A stretch of DNA of 33,803 nucleotides from Bordetella parapertussis (GCA_945901405.1 CAMDLH010000056.1:1-33803); one strand, 5' to 3'. Counted from the first letter of the stretch, positions 7,523-16,218 are shown. Notes: generated by a model not told the origin, from the sequence alone. A program made the numbers and translations.

Positions 7523-8754
7523 ATGGCACAATCAACGAGAAGACAGCGGCGGTTATGGGATGCGTATACGTTCCCCGGCTTTCGTCCGCTACACACCTTG
7601 CGCGGCATTTTCGGCGAACCGAAAGCGCGCGTCATCACACTTGTTCGGCGCTCAAAAAAACAGCGTGCGGGGCCTGTGGGCGAATGCACCGGGGCTGGTA
7701 CGACCGCGGCACGCGCCGGGTTCGGGATCTGTCCAGTGCCGACACCCACATCTATTTGGAGTTCGAGGTGCGGCGCGTGCAGTGCCGCGGTTGCGGCCAG
7801 GTGAAACGCGAACATCTGGCGTTCCTGGCCGACAATCCGTTTTATACCAAGCGCTTTGCTTTCTACGTGGGACGGCGATGCGTTAATGCCACGATCAAGG
7901 ACGTTGCCCAGGAATTGCATCTGGACTGGCACGCGGTCAAGGAGCTCGACAAGCAATACATGCGCGCGCAACTGGCCAAGGCGGGAACGCCCGCGCCCAA
8001 GGCCATAGGCATCGACGAAATCTCGATCCGCAAGGGCCACACCTATCGTATCGTGGTGAGCGACCTGTTTCGCCGCCGCCCGATCTGGTTCGGAGGCGAA
8101 GACCGCACAGAGACGAGCATGGCGCTGTTTTATGAGTGGCTGGGAGAAAAGAAGACGCGCGACATTCGTCTGGCGGTGATGGACATGTGGAAGCCGTTTC
8201 GGAACGCCACCCGCGCGGCGGCGCCGCAGGCGGCCATCCTGTTCGACAAGTTTCACATCATGAAGCACTTGGGGGAGGCGCTCGACAAGATACGCAAGAC
8301 CGAATACGCACGTCTTTCTGGAAGCGACCGGCGCTTCATCAAGGGGCAGAAATACACTTTGTTGTCCAACCGCGAGAACCTCACGCTGGAGGGCAAAAAG
8401 TCGCTCAAGCTCCTGCTGGCGGCCAACAAGCGGCTGAACACGGCCTATCTGCTGAAGGAATCCTTTGAGCAATTGTGGAGCTACCAAAGCGAGGCTTGGG
8501 CGCGGCGCTTCTTCGAGAACTGGCGCGCGAGCCTGAAGTGGCAGCGCCTTGCGCCTTACGAGAAGTTCGCAGAGATGATTGATCGTCATTGGGATGGCAT
8601 CGCCGCCTACTGCAAGCCGGAGAACAAGGTGTCACTCGGATTCGTTGAAGGCTTGAACAACAAAATTCGCGTCATCCAACGCCGCGCATATGGGCTGCGC
8701 GATGAGGAATATTTGCGGCTGAAAATACTTACTTGCATGTTGCCAGTGTTCTAA
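7523..8754 (+). CDS. ISL3-family transposase, split across two frames at an A7 run
   Basis: The DDE transposase of the ISL3 element. From ATG 7523 the first frame reads RRLWDAYTFPGF and KARVITLVRRSKK, then meets seven A's (7654-7660). The zinc-ribbon part (CGACGR...VQCRGCG), the catalytic domain (AIGIDEISIRKGH, AVMDMWKPF, LFDKFHIMKHLGEALDK) and the C-terminal GFVEGLNNKIRVIQRRAYG lie in the -1 frame up to TAA 8754. The joined product is about 410 residues. Unshifted translation stops at 7804. Two explanations are open: programmed -1 slippage at A AAA AAA, or a single-base indel that disables the enzyme. A shorter product starting at ATG 7555 in the second frame would have an N-terminus that does not look conserved. 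Confidence 0.85.
7654..7660 (+). promoter_or_regulatory. Candidate -1 ribosomal slippage heptamer (A AAA AAA)
   Basis: In the entry frame the codons are TCA-AAA-AAA-CAG, so the seven A's sit in the phase required for tandem tRNA-Lys slippage into the -1 frame. The -1 frame then reads straight into the zinc-ribbon cysteines of the transposase. I did not find a convincing downstream stem-loop by eye. Confidence 0.5.
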
Positions 8755-8762
8755 AATGGCCC

Positions 8763-8792
8763 AAAATCACCCACACTCTTACGCGAAGACCC
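8763..8792 (-). repeat. ISL3 element right terminal inverted repeat
   Basis: Reverse complement pairs with 7419-7448, three mismatches over 30 bases. The transposase stop (8752-8754) lies 8 bases inside this end. Confidence 0.88.
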
Positions 8793-8800
8793 GTAGTTTT
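8793..8800. repeat. Target-site duplication, right copy
   Basis: GTAGTTTT, identical to 7411-7418. On the minus strand it is AAAACTAC and encodes the end of the FKNY segment where the two gene halves rejoin in frame. Confidence 0.9.
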
Positions 8801-8945
8801 TAAATCGCATATTTCTGTCGTGCAACGTCGCTTCGACGGTTCGACCTACGATTAAGGCTTTGAGTTCAGCGCCAGATAAGGTCTGCTGGGCACAAGCCAA
8901 TATTGGCAAACCTGCAACGATCAAAGCAACGATATGTCTCTTCAT
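8793..8945 (-). pseudogene. 5' part of a small exported (possibly lipo-) protein gene, disrupted by ISL3
   Basis: ATG at 8945 follows AAGGGA with good spacing. The first 51 codons read MKRHIVALIVAGLPILACAQ and on to HDRNMRFKNY, where the IS enters. The N-terminus is a clear export signal: basic KRH, a hydrophobic core, then either an Ala-Cys-Ala signal-peptidase I site or an ILAC lipobox ending in Cys18. The frame then runs about 13 codons into the IS and stops at 8751. The remainder lies at 7186-7418. The reconstructed protein is about 125 residues, starting after the signal with TLSGAELKALIVGRTVEATL. Function unknown; its hydrophilic fold would sit in the periplasm or outer membrane. Confidence 0.82.
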
Positions 8946-9140
8946 GTGTATCCCTTGTCGGATAGTTAATGAACAGTTTGATTATACGACGATAGTTTTT
9001 CTGCTAAAAACAGCACTGCTACCTTTACCTATCTTACTCGGTGTTGCCCGACTCATTCAAGTGACAGCCTTTCTGCTATGGGAAAGTTCTGCAACAGCAC
9101 GCCACTGCCGTCCGCGATAGGGGGATGCCCATGCTGTTCC

Positions 9141-10109
9141 TCAATCCACCACCGCACCAGACGCCTTCACCACCACCGCCCACAGCGCAACTTCCTCACG
9201 TAGCCACTTGGTGGCTTCTTCCGAAGTGTAGCCAACTGGTTCGGCGCCGAGGTCGAGCAGGCGCTGCCGGGTGTCGGCGGAACGTGCGGCCCTGATCACC
9301 GTATCGGCGAGCTTGTTGACGATATCGCGCGAGGTGGCTGCGGGCGCATGCAGGCTGTAGGTGACGTTGACGATCATGTCCACACCCGACTCGCGCATCG
9401 TCGGCACTTGCGGCATGAGTACGGTGCGCGCGGCTGTGGTGGTGGCAAGCGGCCGCAGGCGCCCGGCCTTGATGAACTCAAGCGCCGCCGGAATATTGGC
9501 GATGGTCAATTCGATTTCGCCGCCGACCAGCGCCGTGAGCGACGGCGACGCCCCGCGATAAGGTACATGCGTCATGCTGGTCTTGGTGCGCAGCTTGAAA
9601 AGCTCGCCCGACAAATGCTGGGTGGTGCCGTTGCTGCCCGACGAAAAATTGAGCGTGCCGGGTTTTGCGCGCGCAAGCGCAATCAGCTCTTTCACGTTGC
9701 GCGCCGGCAGCGAGGGGTGCACCGTCAGCACGTTGGGTGTCGACGCAAAAACCGAAACGGCGGCGAGATCGCGCATGGTGTCGAAGCCAAGGTTCTTGTA
9801 GAGCGACATGTTGATCGCGACCGGTGGCGTGTTCATCAGCAGCGTGTAGCCGTCGGGCGGCGATTTGACGACGTAGTCCATCGCGATATTGGTGCCGGCC
9901 CCCGGACGGCTCTCGATGATCACCTGCTGCCCGAACGCTTCGATCATTTTCGGCGCGAGAATCCGCGCCATGATATCGATGCCGCCGCCGGGCGGGAAAC
10001 CGGTCACCAGCCGCACTGGCTTCACCGGATAGTTTTGCGCCAGTGCGACATTCGCAGTTCCTGTCACGAATAGGGCGCAGAGCGCCGGCAAGGACAGGTG
10101 TGCGTTCAT
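9141..10109 (-). CDS. TctC/Bug-family periplasmic binding protein (SBP 4)
   Basis: A 322-residue SBP. A signal peptide ends near ALAQ-NYP. Landmarks are PVKPVRLVTGFPPGGGID, ESRPGAGTNIA, PDGYTLLM, GFDTMRDLAAV and HVPYRGASPSL. The usual DNR motif reads ESR and the usual PYKGxGPA reads PYRGASPS, so it is among the more divergent copies here. ATG at 10109 follows GAGGCGG and lies 7 bases downstream of the racemase-family stop, so the two genes are an operon. The 195-bp gap beyond the broken exported-protein gene (8946-9140) shows no convincing gene. Confidence 0.92.
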   Translation of the reverse strand: MNAHLSLPALCALFVTGTANVALAQNYPVKPVRLVTGFPPGGGIDIMARILAPKMIEAFGQQVIIESRPGAGTNIAMDYVVKSPPDGYTLLMNTPPVAINMSLYKNLGFDTMRDLAAVSVFASTPNVLTVHPSLPARNVKELIALARAKPGTLNFSSGSNGTTQHLSGELFKLRTKTSMTHVPYRGASPSLTALVGGEIELTIANIPAALEFIKAGRLRPLATTTAARTVLMPQVPTMRESGVDMIVNVTYSLHAPAATSRDIVNKLADTVIRAARSADTRQRLLDLGAEPVGYTSEEATKWLREEVALWAVVVKASGAVVD

Positions 10110-10116
10110 CACCGCC

Positions 10117-10824
10117 TCAGCCCGCCGGCATCTGCTCAAGCAGGCGGCCAAAGCCGGGGATGCGTTCGCCGCCGAGCTCGCGCGCCATCGCCCACACCGA
10201 CGCCTGATTGGTGGTCACCACCGGCTTGTTGAACTCGCGTTCCCACGCGGCAATCGACGCCATGGTCGGGAAATTGCCGCCGGGCACCGCAAAGGCGTCG
10301 ATGTCCGGCCGGTTGATGCGGGCGAAAGCGGCGTGCGCATTTTCCGGTCCGAGCTGGCCGATGGCGTACGATTCAGTCGCCGCAAAGCCTTCGAACGCGG
10401 CAATCTCGAGCCCATGCTTGTCAGCGAAATAGCGCCGCGCCAGCGCGTTGACTTCCTCCGAATACGGCGAGACGAGACCGATTCGGCGTGCGCCGAGCGC
10501 GCGCAGCGCGCGGCCCACCGCCTGCGCAGAGGTGATCGCCGGCACGCCGGCGGCGGCGCTCATGCGCCGCATGGTCACCTCGTCGTAATCGCCGGAAAAC
10601 ACACTCGCCGAGGTCTGGATCAATACCACCATTTCGACCCTGGCGGTGCCAAGGAGCCTCGCCTGATAGTCGATGTCGTCGTCGCGGCTCGGCACGAACG
10701 GCTGGCCCGGCGCGCTGCTCATCAGTCGCGCGTAATGCGCCTGATAGCCCGACGGCAAGCGCGAAAACTCGGTTTCGGCAGTGGTGTTGGTCGATGGGAT
10801 GAGGACACCGAAATGGCGGGTCAT
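10117..10824 (-). CDS. Asp/Glu racemase superfamily (maleate isomerase / arylmalonate decarboxylase-like), cysteine-free
   Basis: 235 residues, start ATG 10824 with GGAA upstream. The fold signature is visible: FGVLIPSTNTTAETEF at the N-terminus (the S/T-N-T/P loop binding the substrate carboxylate), VLIQTSASVFSG mid-protein, GARRIGLVSPYSEEVN and VPGGNFPTM near the end. Family enzymes such as maleate cis-trans isomerase and Asp/Glu racemase use two cysteines, one in a CTS-like loop after the third strand and one in the matching loop of the second half. Here these positions read QTSA and GGNF, and the whole protein has no Cys. It is therefore either a different chemistry or a non-catalytic binder. 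Operon with SBP 4. Confidence 0.82.
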   Translation of the reverse strand: MTRHFGVLIPSTNTTAETEFSRLPSGYQAHYARLMSSAPGQPFVPSRDDDIDYQARLLGTARVEMVVLIQTSASVFSGDYDEVTMRRMSAAAGVPAITSAQAVGRALRALGARRIGLVSPYSEEVNALARRYFADKHGLEIAAFEGFAATESYAIGQLGPENAHAAFARINRPDIDAFAVPGGNFPTMASIAAWEREFNKPVVTTNQASVWAMARELGGERIPGFGRLLEQMPAG

Positions 10825-11062
10825 AGTTGCGACTTTCCGTTGGGGGAACAGGGTGTGATGCTTCGTGCCGAAGTTTACGATGCTCCACTGCATGGTTTCA
10901 AGCTACGAGAGAATGTAGCTGTGACGCCGCGCCCGCTGCCGTGCGCGGTAAACAGGCTTGCACGCAGGTGAACAGTCCATGAGCGGCGGTCATTATGCCA
11001 TTTGGTACGACACCGCCGATTCGAACTAGAATGACGAAATTCGCCATATGCAGGAGAAAGAC

Positions 11063-12031
11063 ATGAAAAAACAATTCACGCGCACCACCATCGCATTGGC
11101 GGCTATTGCGTTATGCACTGGCGTGGCCGCGCAAACCTATCCTGCCAAGGCTGTGCGCTGGATCGTGCCTTATCCGCCCGGCGGCAGTACCGACGTCATC
11201 GCCCGCACGATCGGGCAGAAGCTCGCCGAAGCCTGGAACATTCAGGTCATCATTGATAATCGTCCCGGCGCGAGCGGAATGATCGGCACCGATACCATTG
11301 CCAAGAGCGCTCCTGACGGTTACAGCGTGGTCAGTGTCGCCAGCAGCCACGTTTTGCATCCGAGTCTCTACCGCCAGGTGCCGTTCAATACCATCAATGA
11401 CTTTACGCAGGTCGTCATGCTGGTGCGCTCGCCGAACCTGATCTGCGTCCATCCGTCGCTGCCGGTGCGCTCGATCCGAGAACTGCTTGCGCTGGCACGC
11501 GCCCGTCCCGGCACATTGGCATACGGCATCGGCGGACTCGGCAGTTCGAATCATCTGGGCGGAGAAATGTTCAAGTCGCTCGCAAAGATAGACATCATAC
11601 CCATTCCCTACAAAGGCTCGGGGCCCGCCTTGATCGACGCAATTGGCGGTCAGATTCCGATGTTGATCCAGACCATCACGTCGGCGGGACCCACCGTCAA
11701 GGGCGGCAAGCTGCGGGCACTCGCCGTCACCAGCAAACAACGGTATGCGGGATTTGCCGACGTGCCGACGCTCGATGAATCCGGCTTTGCCGGATTCGAT
11801 AGCTCGGAATGGTGGGGCCTGCTCGGCCCTGCCGGGATACCCAAGGATATCGTCGCAAAGTTAAACATCGAGATCGACCGGGTTATGAATCGCGGCGAAG
11901 TGCAAGCAAGATTCGCGGAGATCGGCACGAGTTACATCGGCGGCACGCCGGAGCAGGCTGGCGCGTTCTTCCGCTCCGAAATGGCCAAGTGGTCGAAGGT
12001 CGCACAAACCGCGGGATTGAAGCCGGAATAA
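11063..12031 (+). CDS. TctC/Bug-family periplasmic binding protein (SBP 5)
   Basis: A 322-residue SBP. ATG 11063 is chosen over 11048 because AGGAGA sits 5 bases upstream. A signal peptide (basic KKQFTR, hydrophobic core) ends near GVAAQ-TYP. Landmarks are PAKAVRWIVPYPPGGSTD, DNRPGASGMIG, PDGYSVV, FNTINDFTQV and PIPYKGSGPALI. It is divergent from the racemase/SBP 4 operon over a 238-bp gap in which TAGAAT at 11027-11032 is a possible -10. It converges on the enoyl-CoA hydratase gene. Confidence 0.93.
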   Translation: MKKQFTRTTIALAAIALCTGVAAQTYPAKAVRWIVPYPPGGSTDVIARTIGQKLAEAWNIQVIIDNRPGASGMIGTDTIAKSAPDGYSVVSVASSHVLHPSLYRQVPFNTINDFTQVVMLVRSPNLICVHPSLPVRSIRELLALARARPGTLAYGIGGLGSSNHLGGEMFKSLAKIDIIPIPYKGSGPALIDAIGGQIPMLIQTITSAGPTVKGGKLRALAVTSKQRYAGFADVPTLDESGFAGFDSSEWWGLLGPAGIPKDIVAKLNIEIDRVMNRGEVQARFAEIGTSYIGGTPEQAGAFFRSEMAKWSKVAQTAGLKPE

Positions 12032-12074
12032 TCTTCCTGCCGTGATCGAGGCTTGTGGACAGCGCTATCAGATA

Positions 12075-12851
12075 CTACCGCCCGTGAAAAACCGGCTTGC
12101 GCTTTTCCAGAAATGCCGTGGCGCTCTCACGAAAATCTTCCGTGAGATGTAAACCGTGCGGGCCAACCGCGTGGGCTTTTACGTCGAGTTCATGCAGCAT
12201 GGAGCGTCGTGCCGCGACGACTGCTTGCACCGCCAGCGGTGGATTTTTAAGTATGCTTTGCGCGAGTTCTTCCGCCACTTTGACGTGTTCGCCCACCTCG
12301 CACAGGCGCGTCAGCAGGCCGTGTTTGGCGGATTCCTCCGCTGTCCAGGTGCGCCCGGTGAGGCACACATCAGTGGCGAACGCCCCCGCACCCGCGTTTG
12401 CCAGCATCATCCAGAATGATGTGCTGTCCAGACCGCGCGGCGTTTCGGTGACTTGAAACTTGGCGTCGCGCGCGGCCACCAGCAAATCCGCATACAGCGC
12501 GATGCGCACCGCGAGGCCGTACACGTAGCCATGCACCGCGGCGATCACCGGCTTATTATGGAACGAGCGAAAAAACGGTTCGCGAAAATTGCCGCCGCGC
12601 CCCGCCGGGCTGCCGAGCTTTTGCAGTTCTTCCTTGGCGCGCATCTGGCGCTGGCGCACGTCCGCGCCGCTGCAAAACGCGCGGCCGTTGCCGGAGATGA
12701 TGCCCACGCGCGCATTGGCGTCATCGTTCAATCTATAAAGCGCATCGCAGAATGCCACGCCCACGTCGTCGGAAAACGCGTTGAGTTTCTCCGGGCGGTT
12801 CAACGTGATGTATGCGATGCCGCCTTCTTCCCTGTATTCAACCAGTGCCAT
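12075..12851 (-). CDS. Enoyl-CoA hydratase/isomerase (crotonase) family protein
   Basis: 258 residues, the typical single-domain crotonase length; cytoplasmic. VEYREEGGIAYITLNRPEKL opens the fold; GNGRAFCSGADV (55-65) and AAVHGYVYGLAV (104-115) form the CoA oxyanion hole. Glu136 in FQVTETPRG aligns with the first catalytic Glu of hydratases; the second position, before CLTGRTW, is Asp rather than Glu. The normally Gly-rich loop after AAVHG is unusual (YVYGLAVRIAL), so hydratase, isomerase or hydrolase activity cannot be assigned. ATG 12851 has AAGGGAG upstream; an ATG at 12917 overlapping the SBP 6 stop is less likely. Last gene of an SBP 7-SBP 6-hydratase operon. Confidence 0.88.
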   Translation of the reverse strand: MALVEYREEGGIAYITLNRPEKLNAFSDDVGVAFCDALYRLNDDANARVGIISGNGRAFCSGADVRQRQMRAKEELQKLGSPAGRGGNFREPFFRSFHNKPVIAAVHGYVYGLAVRIALYADLLVAARDAKFQVTETPRGLDSTSFWMMLANAGAGAFATDVCLTGRTWTAEESAKHGLLTRLCEVGEHVKVAEELAQSILKNPPLAVQAVVAARRSMLHELDVKAHAVGPHGLHLTEDFRESATAFLEKRKPVFHGR

Positions 12852-12913
12852 TGGTGTTGCTCCCTTGTTTGATTGTTGTTCGCTCGTGTGCGTGGGTAAT
12901 TGTAAACCCGCAG

Positions 12914-13888
12914 TCATTGCAAAGGGATTTTCGCCGCAGCGACCACTTTGCGTAATTTCACCATCTCTTCGCGCAAGTGCTCGGCGTATTCCTGCGGCGT
13001 GGTGGTAACCGCTTCCATGCCCATCGCGGCATAACGCTCGCGCATGTCGCTTGCGGCCAGCGCCTTGACCATGCCCGCGTTGAGCCGCGTGATCGCGTCG
13101 CGCGGCATGGCCGCGGGCGCCACAATGCCGTAGCGCGAATCGACCTCCACGCCTGCATAACCGGCCTCGGCGAATGTCGGCACTTCGGGCAGCGCCGGCG
13201 CCCTGCGTCTGCTGGCGGTGGCCAGCGCGCGCACCTTGCCGGCCTTGACTTGAGGAATGCCGGTGGACGCGGCTATGAACATCACATCGACGTGGCCGCC
13301 GATCACGTCGGTCATCGCCATCACCGCACCTTTGTACGGCACGTGCACCATCTTGATTCCGCCGGTGTACGAAAGCAGCTCCGCGGCCAGGTGCACGGAG
13401 CCGCCTACGCCCGTCGAGGCATACACCAGCCCTCCCGGCCTCGCGCGCGCCAGTGCGACAAACTCCTTTATCGAACGCGCCGGCACGACGAGATTCACCA
13501 CGAACAATATATCGCTGGCGGCGATCGAACTCACCGCCGCGAAATCCTTGTTGGGATCGTACGGCAGCTTTGCGTAGGTGGCGGTGTTGATGGTGTACGT
13601 CGATGAGATCACCAGCAAGGTGTAGCCGTCGGGCGGCGCCTTGGCGACGTAGTCCGTGCCGATGATGGCGTTAGCGCCGGGGCGGAAATCGAGCACGAAG
13701 GGCTGGCCCCAAAACTCATGCAGCTTTTGCGCCAACGGTCGCGCGGCCGCGTCGTTGGGGCCGCCCGCGGTAAACGGCACGACAATGCGCACGGGTTTTA
13801 CGGGATAGCCCTGCGCCACGACGGCGCCGCACGTCAGAGCGAACAAGGTGAACAGGGCGAGGGCCGCACCAAGTTGAACAGGTTTCAT
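12914..13888 (-). CDS. TctC/Bug-family periplasmic binding protein (SBP 6)
   Basis: A 324-residue SBP with a long hydrophobic signal peptide (cleavage near GAVVAQ-GYP). Landmarks are PVKPVRIVVPFTAGGPND, DFRPGANAIIG, PDGYTLLV, PYDPNKDFAAV and HVPYKGAVMAM. The DNR motif reads DFR and the loop reads FTAGGPNDA; both features recur in SBP 9, marking the two as sister paralogues. ATG 13888 shares one base with the SBP 7 stop (TGATG), so translation is coupled. Confidence 0.93.
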   Translation of the reverse strand: MKPVQLGAALALFTLFALTCGAVVAQGYPVKPVRIVVPFTAGGPNDAAARPLAQKLHEFWGQPFVLDFRPGANAIIGTDYVAKAPPDGYTLLVISSTYTINTATYAKLPYDPNKDFAAVSSIAASDILFVVNLVVPARSIKEFVALARARPGGLVYASTGVGGSVHLAAELLSYTGGIKMVHVPYKGAVMAMTDVIGGHVDVMFIAASTGIPQVKAGKVRALATASRRRAPALPEVPTFAEAGYAGVEVDSRYGIVAPAAMPRDAITRLNAGMVKALAASDMRERYAAMGMEAVTTTPQEYAEHLREEMVKLRKVVAAAKIPLQ

Positions 13889-14862
13889 CAGTCGAGTCTC
13901 ACGTTGGCCGTACGCACGACAGTGCGCCAGCGCTCCGCGTCTTCTTTCATGAATGCCGCCATCTGCGCGGGCGTGTGGCCCACCGGCTCCGCGCTCAATT
14001 CAGCCAGGCGCTTCGCCACATCGGGCAGCTTGAGCGCGTCCGCGATGGTGCTGCTCAGCTTGGCCGCCACGCGCGCGGGCGCCTTGGGCGGCGCCACCAC
14101 GCCAAACCACGCAACCGCGACAAAGCCGGGATAGGTTTCCGCCATCGCCGGCACGTCCGGTAACGAGGCCACGCGCCGCTCGCTGCATATCGCCAGCGCT
14201 TTTAATCTGCCGGTGCGTACGTGTTGCAGCGACACGCCAAGATTGTCGAACATCAGGTTGACCTCGCCCGAAAGCAACGCCGCCAACGCGGGCGCAGTGC
14301 CCTTGTACGGCACATGCGTTGCTTTCAGCCCGCCCGCCGCCGACTTGAACATCTCGGTGGTGAGATGCGAGGTCGTGCCGCTGCCCTGTGATGAATAGAT
14401 CAAGCGCTCGGGGTTGGCTCTCGCCCACACGATCAGTTCCCGCACATTGTTCGCCGGCAACTTGGGATGCACCAGCATCACATTGGGCACTGCGGCGATC
14501 ACGGTGACCGGCACAAAGCGTGTTGGATCGAACGCCAGTTTGGGATAGAGGCTGGGGTTGATCACCAGCGGTGGCGGCGGCGCGGATAGCAGCGTGTAGC
14601 CGTCCGGCTCGGCGTTGTACACCATCTCCGCGCCGATGTTGCCGGCAGCGCCTGCGCGGTTGTCGACGATGACCGGCTGGCCCCAGTTTGCCGATAGCTT
14701 TTCGGCAACGATGCGCGGCAGCAGATCGGCGGTGCCGCCCGCGGGGAAAGGCACGATGATGCGGATGGCGCGCGCAGGGTACGTTTGAGCAACGTCCTGC
14801 GCATGCGCGTTGCCCGCGAGCGCGCAGACGCACGCGGCAAAAAGAAATCCGGTTCGTATCAT
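13888..14862 (-). CDS. TctC/Bug-family periplasmic binding protein (SBP 7)
   Basis: A 324-residue SBP. A signal peptide ends near GNAHAQ-DVA. Landmarks are PARAIRIIVPFPAGGTAD, DNRAGAAGNIG, PDGYTLL, AFDPTRFVPV and [11 protein letters not shown]. The LLSGEVNLMFDNL segment is shared with SBP 11, suggesting a sister pair. ATG 14862 follows GGAGGGG; a GTG one codon earlier is possible. First gene of the SBP 7-SBP 6-hydratase operon, divergent from the Rieske oxygenase operon over 109 bp. Confidence 0.93.
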   Translation of the reverse strand: MIRTGFLFAACVCALAGNAHAQDVAQTYPARAIRIIVPFPAGGTADLLPRIVAEKLSANWGQPVIVDNRAGAAGNIGAEMVYNAEPDGYTLLSAPPPPLVINPSLYPKLAFDPTRFVPVTVIAAVPNVMLVHPKLPANNVRELIVWARANPERLIYSSQGSGTTSHLTTEMFKSAAGGLKATHVPYKGTAPALAALLSGEVNLMFDNLGVSLQHVRTGRLKALAICSERRVASLPDVPAMAETYPGFVAVAWFGVVAPPKAPARVAAKLSSTIADALKLPDVAKRLAELSAEPVGHTPAQMAAFMKEDAERWRTVVRTANVRLD

Positions 14863-14971
14863 CACCCCTCCATGGGCACGGCATTACTTTGCGGTTGATT
14901 TTACAGTTAAAATTCGCGGCAATACGAAGCTCCGACGCTCACCGCGAGCCTCGGCCCAAACGGAGTAGCCA

Positions 14972-16207
14972 GTGTCCAACGAGCAGCAAACCCGCGTCTG
15001 GCCCGCCGAGCGGCTCACCCGCGTGCCGTATTGGGTGTATCAGGACGAGGATATCTACCGGCGCGAGCAGGAGAAAATCTTTCGCGGCAACACCTGGAAT
15101 TTTCTCGGCCTCGAAGCAGAGTTGCCGAACGCGGGTGATTTCAAGACCAACTTTCTCGGCAACATGCCGGTGGTGGTCACGCGTGACGAGCACGGCGAGC
15201 TGCGCGCGTTCGAGAATCGTTGCGCGCATCGCGGCGCACTGTTGTGCATCGCCCCACGCGGCAATGTGAAACGCATCACCTGCGTGTATCACAATTGGAG
15301 TTACGACCTTGCAGGGAATCTGAAGTCAGTGGCGTTTCGCGCGGGGCTTCAGGGCAAGGGCGGCATGCCCGATAGCGCGTGCCCGGAAAGCCAGTCGCCG
15401 CGCAAGCTGCGCGTGGCCACGCTCGCCGGTTTGATTTTCGGCTCGTTATCAGAGACAACACCGCCGCTCGAACAATATCTCGGCCTGCAGATCGTCACGC
15501 GCATCCGCCGCGTGATGCGTAAGCCGGTGAAGCTGCTGGGCGGCTACAGCCAGATGTTTCCGAACAACTGGAAGCTCTACCTCGATAACGTGAAGGACAC
15601 GTATCACGCGAGCCTGCTGCATTTGTTTTTTGCCAAGTTCCGGTTGAACCGTTTGTCGCAGCAAGGCGGCGTGATCGTGGATGGCGACGGCGGCAATCAT
15701 GTGAGCTTCACCATGATGAAGACCGACCAGCGCGACAACGCTTACGAAAACGCAGGTGTGCGCTCGGTGCAAGGCGGCTTGCGCCTGGAGTATCCGCAAC
15801 TACTTGATTTTGTTGATGAAATTGGAGACGGCATCAGCCTGCAAATACTCGCGGTGTTTCCCAATTTTGTATTGCAGCAAATCATGAATTGCCTCGCGGT
15901 GCGCCAGGTGGTGCCCAAGGGGGTGGGCGAAACCGAATTGGTGTGGACGTGTTTCGGTTACCAGGACGACGACGCGAAGATGGACGAGCTGCGCCTGAAG
16001 CAATCCAATTTCATCGGGCCGGCGGGGTTTATTTCGATGGAAGATGGCGCCGCCACCAGCTTCGTGCAGCGCGGCGTGAAGGGGGGCGAGAACCACGCAT
16101 CGGTGATCGAGATGGGCGGAGACCGCATCGGCTCGGATGAATCACGCGTCACCGAAACATCCGTGCGCGGCTTGTGGCAGGCGTATCGCGGCCATATGAA
16201 TTTGTGA
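14972..16207 (+). CDS. Rieske-type aromatic ring-hydroxylating oxygenase, alpha subunit
   Basis: 411 residues, normal for a large subunit. The Rieske [2Fe-2S] site is CAHRG (Cys84, His86) and CVYHNW (Cys104, His107). The mononuclear iron site is DNVKDTYHASLLH, giving bridging Asp205/Asp209 and ligands His212 and His217, with a later MEDGAA supplying the likely Asp ligand. It inserts oxygen into an aromatic substrate using electrons from a reductase not encoded here. GTG at 14972 follows GGAG at 6 bases. It overlaps or abuts the beta-subunit gene and leads a run of five same-strand genes including two SBPs and a VOC protein. The closest type (salicylate, anthranilate, phthalate and so on) cannot be decided by eye. 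Confidence 0.93.
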   Translation: MSNEQQTRVWPAERLTRVPYWVYQDEDIYRREQEKIFRGNTWNFLGLEAELPNAGDFKTNFLGNMPVVVTRDEHGELRAFENRCAHRGALLCIAPRGNVKRITCVYHNWSYDLAGNLKSVAFRAGLQGKGGMPDSACPESQSPRKLRVATLAGLIFGSLSETTPPLEQYLGLQIVTRIRRVMRKPVKLLGGYSQMFPNNWKLYLDNVKDTYHASLLHLFFAKFRLNRLSQQGGVIVDGDGGNHVSFTMMKTDQRDNAYENAGVRSVQGGLRLEYPQLLDFVDEIGDGISLQILAVFPNFVLQQIMNCLAVRQVVPKGVGETELVWTCFGYQDDDAKMDELRLKQSNFIGPAGFISMEDGAATSFVQRGVKGGENHASVIEMGGDRIGSDESRVTETSVRGLWQAYRGHMNL

Positions 16208-16218
16208 ATCAAACACAA

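Larger units (their letters stand above)
7419..8792 (+). mobile_element. Complete ISL3-family insertion sequence, 1374 bp
   Basis: The ends are 30-bp inverted repeats: 7419-7448 begins GGGTCTTCGCGTAC and 8763-8792, read on the minus strand, begins GGGTCTTCGCGTAA, with three mismatches overall. They are flanked by an exact 8-bp duplication (GTAGTTTT). The single transposase gene fills the inside. Length, end sequence, duplication size and transposase all fit ISL3. Insertion is in a small exported-protein gene that can be rejoined in frame. The nearly intact ends and exact duplication suggest a fairly recent event. Confidence 0.93.

Noticed and set aside
7275..7535. Minus-strand open frame of 86 codons crossing the ISL3 left end
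   Set aside because: It spans the IS boundary in a frame different from the reconstructed gene, so it cannot be an ancestral coding sequence.
8860..9120. Plus-strand open frame with a hydrophobic middle
   Set aside because: Antisense to the exported-protein stub and lacking a ribosome site; codon pattern unconvincing.
12852..12917. Alternative enoyl-CoA hydratase start overlapping the SBP 6 stop (ATGA)
   Set aside because: The extra 22 residues are unlike the crotonase N-terminus, while ATG 12851 has a good ribosome site.
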